Part shown: one piece after another, positions 32,737 through 34,830 of the stretch | How positions within the stretch are numbered: the first letter of the stretch is position 1 | Layout of the letters: each line of letters starts with the position of its first letter | DNA from: an uncultured Spirochaetales bacterium | GTDB taxonomy: Bacteria; Spirochaetota; Spirochaetia; Sphaerochaetales; Sphaerochaetaceae | Assembly: GCA_945932505.1 (NCBI GenBank) | Contig: CAMEQB010000006.1 | Coordinates: 1-34,830 of the forward strand | Direction: 5' to 3' | Length of the DNA: 34,830 nt | Translations under genes and position numbers: made by a program | Notes under the pieces: model-generated | Told to the model about the DNA's origin: nothing | Database searches by the model: none | What the model saw: only the letters and a program-made list of their open reading frames with translations

Positions 32737-33762
32737 TTATTCTGCTATTTCCCATGTTTTTGCTATTTCAATACAGTCTTCTGCATACTGTGGCATATTG
32801 ACTTTGTTGACCCTTTCGATAGTTTCAATCCATTCTTTTGGCACCGTTTCAATGGAACTATAAGCACCGGCTATAGCTCCAGCCATTGCGGCGTTAGTAT
32901 CGCAGTCGCCACCAAGATTTACACATAGTTCGTTTACTTCTTTTACATTACCTTTTCCAAGTGCAAACAAAGCCAAGGCAATAGGAATAGAGTCTGCAGC
33001 TAGATCACCTCCACCAAAGTAATCGTATAGCTCAGATAGTCCTTCTCTTGGATTATCAAAATATGGTTTAATAATTTCATAAGCCCATAGTATTTTCTTA
33101 GAAACTTTCGGCGATGCTATTTCATGGCCATACTGGGATCCTTCATCGGCGGCCTTTGCTGATTCCTTGATTATAGTTTCTATATCTTCTTCCCCTCTTA
33201 TAGAGAGAGCTACAGCCCAGGCAATAGCAGAGGCGCAGGCAACACAAACTGTTGTGTTATGAGTAGGAATACATGTCTGATAAACATCTTTTACACACTC
33301 TTCCATTGAGCTGTTTCCAATAAGTCCGTGTATAATTCCTATTGGACTTATTCTCATAGCTGAACCATTTGTATTTCCATAAATACCGCTTTCTTCAATC
33401 GGAGCTCCATTCTGAATAGCTTTCAAGGCTTTTTCAGTGCTAGGTCCTAATGGAGATTTATATTTATTTTCTACACGCTTAGCCCACTTCAATATTTCAT
33501 TTACTACTTCATAAGGATTTACTTTGTGAGTTGACTTAAAAGATTTGATAAGTGCAAGAGCTTGTTCTGTATCATCAGTATACTCTCCAGCATTAAGACC
33601 ATCATGGAAGATATGTCCTTTCTCTGGTGGATAGAATGTATTAATCCATCCCCATACTCTTTTAATATGTTCAGGAGTCAAAAAAGATGAAGGGACACCA
33701 AGAGCATCACCAGTAGCCATACCATATAAGCTGCCAAGCACTTTGTCATATTTTGTTCTCAT
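32737..33762 (-). CDS. ADP-ribosylglycohydrolase family protein (ARH/DraG-like)
   Basis: This all-helical dinuclear-Mg family removes ADP-ribose from proteins or cleaves related ribosides. The 341-residue protein carries LYGMATGDALGVPSSF (about 12-27), the metal motif YTDDTEQALALI (Asp63, Asp64, Thr65), a middle NGSAMRISPIGI segment and the second metal motif GGDCDTNAAMAGAIAGAY (about 280-297). Family members often occur in carbohydrate operons, where their substrates are unknown. AAGGAG lies 6 nt before the ATG. It is the first gene of the operon behind the GntR-controlled promoter, so it may act on the imported compound rather than on modified proteins (inference). Confidence 0.93.
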   Translation of the reverse strand: MRTKYDKVLGSLYGMATGDALGVPSSFLTPEHIKRVWGWINTFYPPEKGHIFHDGLNAGEYTDDTEQALALIKSFKSTHKVNPYEVVNEILKWAKRVENKYKSPLGPSTEKALKAIQNGAPIEESGIYGNTNGSAMRISPIGIIHGLIGNSSMEECVKDVYQTCIPTHNTTVCVACASAIAWAVALSIRGEEDIETIIKESAKAADEGSQYGHEIASPKVSKKILWAYEIIKPYFDNPREGLSELYDYFGGGDLAADSIPIALALFALGKGNVKEVNELCVNLGGDCDTNAAMAGAIAGAYSSIETVPKEWIETIERVNKVNMPQYAEDCIEIAKTWEIAE

Positions 33763-33781
33763 ATACTTCTCCTTATTTTAA

Positions 33782-33810
33782 CTTATATTAACATTAACAC
33801 AAGTATACAA
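33782..33810 (-). promoter_or_regulatory. Promoter of the catabolic operon with overlapping operator
   Basis: On the - strand, TTGTAT (33810-33805) and TATAAG (33787-33782) are spaced by 17 bp; the start near 33775 leaves a 13-nt leader with AAGGAG. The -35 is inside the CAAGTATACAA site (33800-33810), so a bound repressor would block polymerase. Confidence 0.6.
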
Positions 33811-33823
33811 AAGTACAAGTACT
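33800..33823. promoter_or_regulatory. Candidate GntR operator sites
   Basis: CAAGTATACAA (33800-33810), with a GTATAC core, is followed at once by an inverted repeat AGTAC-AA-GTACT (33812-33823). HutC/UTRA regulators typically bind GT-N-TA-N-AC-like palindromes. The first site recurs inverted in front of gntR (34681-34691). Confidence 0.55.
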
Positions 33824-33853
33824 AAATATGATAATTTTCGGTAAAGTTATCGT

Positions 33854-33879
33854 AAAAAAAAGAGCAACCTTAGTTGCCC
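33854..33879 (-). terminator. Rho-independent terminator of gntR overlapping its stop codon
   Basis: On the - strand, GGGCAAC (33879-33873) and GTTGCTC (33868-33862) form a 7-bp stem (one G-T pair) with a 4-nt loop, followed by eight T (33861-33854). The TAA stop of gntR (33872-33870) lies in the loop. It separates gntR from the operon promoter downstream. Confidence 0.85.
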
Positions 33880-34637
33880 ATGATATATCCTTTGTCTGTT
33901 GATTTAAAATGAAGATGAAATCGTACAAAATCCCCCAACCAACTGGTTTCTGAATATTCAATTACACGAGAGTTTTCTAAGCTAGATCTACCTTTTACAA
34001 GAAGGAGTGGAACATCCATTGTACATTTAAGTAAGACACTATCAGATTGACTACATCTTACCACTTCAACATAGTCATCAACTGTAGAAGGAATAATTCC
34101 AAAGTTTTCTCTTAAGGTATCAGTGATAGAACAATTAACAAGACCTTTTTCCACCATATCTGGTACAAGATCTCCTGGTAACCAGGACCTTCCGATTGCA
34201 ATGGGCTTTTCACCTATAAAGAATAGTCTTTTAAGATAAATTACTCCATCATTATCATCCTTCATATTAAGCTGGGATTTTATCTCAGGGTAAGCAGGTG
34301 AAACATATTTTAAATCTATTAATTTAGCACTTATTCCTTCATCACTATTTTTGACACCATCACCACTGACCATTTTATAATTTAAGTTATATACAAATGG
34401 TTTTGGGCTAATACCAGTAATAAAGGCTCCTTTTCCTCTATGTCTTTTGATCAAGTTATCTTTTTCAAGTTCAGCCAAAGCTTGTCTAAGGGTGACACGG
34501 CTAACCTTATACTCATCTATCAATGACGATTCGGATGGCATTTGTTCTCCAATCTGCCACTCGCCTCTACTTATTCTACTAATTAAATCCTGTTGTATCT
34601 GATAATATACAGGAACAGGAGAATCTCTATCTATCAT
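33870..34637 (-). CDS. GntR-family transcriptional regulator (HutC/UTRA subfamily)
   Basis: The 255-residue regulator has an N-terminal winged helix (about 8-75: PVYYQIQQDLISRISRGEW, the recognition region MPSESSLIDEYKVSRVTLRQ, and RHRGKGAFI). A UTRA effector-binding domain follows (about 95-245: YLKRLFFIGEKPIAIGRSWL and IEYSETSWLGDFVRFHLHF). UTRA regulators sense small molecules, often phosphosugars, and are released from DNA by them. It lies upstream of and in the same direction as the catabolic operon, but ends in its own terminator, so the two are separate transcription units. A CAAGTATACAAG site near its own start suggests autoregulation. It is the probable repressor of the operon. Confidence 0.93.
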   Translation of the reverse strand: MIDRDSPVPVYYQIQQDLISRISRGEWQIGEQMPSESSLIDEYKVSRVTLRQALAELEKDNLIKRHRGKGAFITGISPKPFVYNLNYKMVSGDGVKNSDEGISAKLIDLKYVSPAYPEIKSQLNMKDDNDGVIYLKRLFFIGEKPIAIGRSWLPGDLVPDMVEKGLVNCSITDTLRENFGIIPSTVDDYVEVVRCSQSDSVLLKCTMDVPLLLVKGRSSLENSRVIEYSETSWLGDFVRFHLHFKSTDKGYIMGN

Positions 34638-34679
34638 AAGAATAGAATAGGATAGGAAAAAAGCATCGTCAACGTAAAA

Positions 34680-34691
34680 CTTGTATACTTG
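34680..34691. promoter_or_regulatory. Candidate autoregulatory operator of gntR
   Basis: CTTGTATACTTG (34680-34691) is, on the - strand, CAAGTATACAAG, sharing CAAGTATACAA with the operon operator at 33800-33810. It lies about 43 bp upstream of the gntR ATG and downstream of a TATAAC-like -10, a position suited to repression. Confidence 0.5.
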
Positions 34692-34795
34692 ATTTATGTT
34701 ATAGACAAATTGTCGTTTAATTCATATTTTCTATTGTTGCATTAAACATCGTATCATTTATTCACCTATCTTGTATTTTGTAGTAATGTAATTCC

Positions 34796-34830
34796 ATGAT
34801 AAAAATTGATTATAAAGATGCTGATAATCT
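34796..34830 (+). CDS. Start of an unidentified gene running off the right edge (partial)
   Basis: An ATG at 34796 opens MIKIDYKDADN and stays open to the window end. No Shine-Dalgarno precedes it. TTCACC (34761-34766), a 17-bp spacer and TAATGT (34784-34789) end exactly 6 nt before the ATG, the same geometry as the rpe and scpA promoters but with a weak -10. Eleven codons are not enough to name a family. Confidence 0.3.
   Translation, partial: MIKIDYKDADN

Noticed and set aside
1-34830. tRNA or rRNA genes and prophage genes
   Set aside because: No cloverleaf-like segments, rRNA signatures, integrases or phage structural genes were recognised on either strand.

Overview
The window looks like the chromosome of a low-to-moderate GC, host-associated spirochaete of the Treponema/Sphaerochaeta type. 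This rests on gene content and order recalled from family knowledge: (infB)-rbfA-truB-ribF-rpsO-pnp-dut-lptF-lptG-tgt in one direction, a very large GreA with a TPR-like N-terminal region, scpA-scpB-rluB-cmk-rpsA, and substrate-binding proteins with 'FAGGASEA'-type leader ends. No database search was possible.

Region 1 (1-8594, + strand) is a tightly packed housekeeping operon for translation, RNA decay, nucleotide hygiene, LPS-type lipid export and tRNA modification. Most junctions are ATGA or TAATG overlaps. It ends in a strong hairpin shared with the convergent greA-like gene (8596-11316, - strand), which has a structured 5' leader. Region 2 (11475-19975, + strand) holds rpe-dtd, recA, then scpA-scpB-rluB-cmk-rpsA, a membrane-anchored TPR protein and a lipoprotein. 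rpe and scpA each have a good -35/-10 pair whose -10 ends exactly 6 nt before the ATG, so both mRNAs are predicted to be leaderless.

Region 3 (19972-24303, mostly - strand) is accessory. It has a two-gene redox operon (ferredoxin-reductase-like protein plus CrtI-like FAD oxidoreductase). Next comes a gene-poor, AT-rich stretch with a family of short repeats in both orientations and a possible small RNA ending in a hairpin and T-run. Last is a decayed toxin-antitoxin-like pair: a Panacea (DUF4065) gene cut by one in-frame stop and a frameshifted partner.

Region 4 (24304-34637, - strand) is one catabolic operon behind a GntR/UTRA regulator: ADP-ribosylglycohydrolase-family protein, two CUT1 permeases, a binding protein, a HAD phosphatase, a TIM-barrel isomerase/epimerase, a SIS protein, a UPF0047/YjbQ protein, a nucleoside hydrolase with an altered active-site motif, and a double nucleoside-2-deoxyribosyltransferase-like protein. 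Three of the enzymes belong to families that act on ribosyl or N-glycosidic bonds, so the inferred job is import and dismantling of a ribosylated or nucleoside-like compound, or another N-glycoside. No sugar kinase and no transporter ATPase is encoded here. A shared CAAGTATACAA site lies in front of both gntR and the operon. A further gene starts at the right edge. This cluster is the best candidate for an undescribed system in the window.
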